A stretch of DNA of 64,000 nt. It comes from a virus. Location of the stretch: positions 42,796 to 106,795 of the IMG/VR virus record IMGVR_UViG_3300042691_007361. One strand, 5' to 3'. Under the pieces are notes generated by a model. That model was not told the origin of the DNA, did not search any database, and saw only the letters and a program-made list of their open reading frames with translations. Each line of letters begins with the position of its first letter. The first letter of the stretch is position 1. Made by a program: the position numbers and the translations under genes. Below are positions 63,738-64,000 of the stretch, in pieces.

Positions 63738-64000
63738 TTAGAATGATCCACCAGTGATTGGGTTTCTCATAACAATTTTCAACACTTTAGTTGGGTCTTT
63801 AACCCAGATAGCTGGCATTGTTTGAGACATCATTACACGGTAACCATTGAATTGTCCTGAAGACTGGAAGCCTTGAGTACGGCCCATATAGTCCATAGTA
63901 CCATTCTGATACCACCACTTCAATTGGTTGTCCCAAGACAACTTCAATAAGTAGATGTTATCATTTGTATTATCAGTGATATCAAAGATAATGAATGAGT
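63738..64000 (-). CDS. probable major capsid protein, C-terminal part (truncated by window)
   Basis: An open frame runs in from the right edge and ends at TAA (63738-63740), leaving about 86 residues. The frame is open to base 64000 without a stop; a TTG near 63947 is internal, not the start. The visible end (SWDNQLKWWYQNGTMDYMG, then MPAIWVKDPTKVLKIVMRNP, ending ITGGSF) resembles the C-terminus of crAss-like major capsid proteins as I remember it. Codon choice (CGT, GGT, TAC, AAC) indicates high expression, and a terminator follows. Its place ahead of the head-tail genes fits. Only the tail is visible, so identity is probable rather than certain. Confidence 0.6.
   Translation of the reverse strand, partial: SFIIFDITDNTNDNIYLLKLSWDNQLKWWYQNGTMDYMGRTQGFQSSGQFNGYRVMMSQTMPAIWVKDPTKVLKIVMRNPITGGSF

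Noticed and set aside
1-64000. Stop codon reassignment (TAG to Gln or TGA to Trp), known in some crAss-like phages
   Set aside because: All long genes read through in the standard code, and TAA, TGA (for example 1426-1428) and TAG (59427-59429) occur at sensible gene ends.

Overview
The window looks like about 64 kb of a tailed double-stranded DNA phage of the crAss-like group (order Crassvirales), with a host in Bacteroidota. The main evidence is a 3,935-residue virion protein carrying the DFDVD metal-binding signature of the crAss-like virion RNA polymerase. Other support comes from a chain of very large ejected 'cargo' proteins beside it, a P22 gp10-like tail 'muzzle' protein, an IHF/HU-like gene inside the tail module, a family B DNA polymerase next to a RecE-type PD-(D/E)XK nuclease, and two divergently built blocks that converge on one terminator. 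The DNA is AT-rich, start codons lack Shine-Dalgarno sequences, and two gaps carry the Bacteroidota -7 box TAnnTTTG, which fits the host. TAA, TGA and TAG all end genes here, so no stop codon reassignment is needed. No tRNA, CRISPR array, integrase or insertion sequence was seen.

Left block, 1-8235, rightward: replication and nucleotide metabolism. It holds the end of an unknown gene, a 381-aa unknown protein, a RecE/YqaJ-like nuclease, two small unknown proteins, a helix-hairpin-helix protein, DNA polymerase B with a 3'-5' exonuclease, a 558-aa protein with an acidic tail, a 33-aa membrane peptide and a MazG-like NTP pyrophosphatase. A symmetrical hairpin at 8224-8252 closes both blocks.

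Right block, 64000-8251, leftward: virion genes. From right to left these are the C-terminus of the probable major capsid protein, a 338-aa protein, and nine small, mostly lysine-rich proteins (62.6-58.5 kb; several with heptad repeats, one DUF5872-like, one DUF6321-like). Next come a head-tail adaptor candidate, a Dps-like DUF5856 protein and an isolated 424-aa protein with the codon use of an abundant product. A cysteine-rich set follows (55.9-51.7 kb: repeat protein, tail-collar protein, PKD-like protein), then the IHF-like gene, two ring/hub proteins and the 1,768-aa muzzle. The block ends with seven cargo proteins totalling nearly 12,000 residues (43.97-8.25 kb).

The inferred logic is that the cargo proteins, including the RNA polymerase, are packed in the capsid or tail and ejected with the DNA to start early transcription. 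The ejected set appears to carry its own enzymes: RNA polymerase, RNase HI, an ASCH domain, a PD-(D/E)XK nuclease, two HExxH metallopeptidase-like sites and a LysM domain. A near-identical 12-14 nt motif (TTTTACTATATTTA) lies upstream of three leftward units, with a variant at a fourth, and is the best candidate for a phage promoter. Assignments rest on motif recognition by eye; no database search was run.
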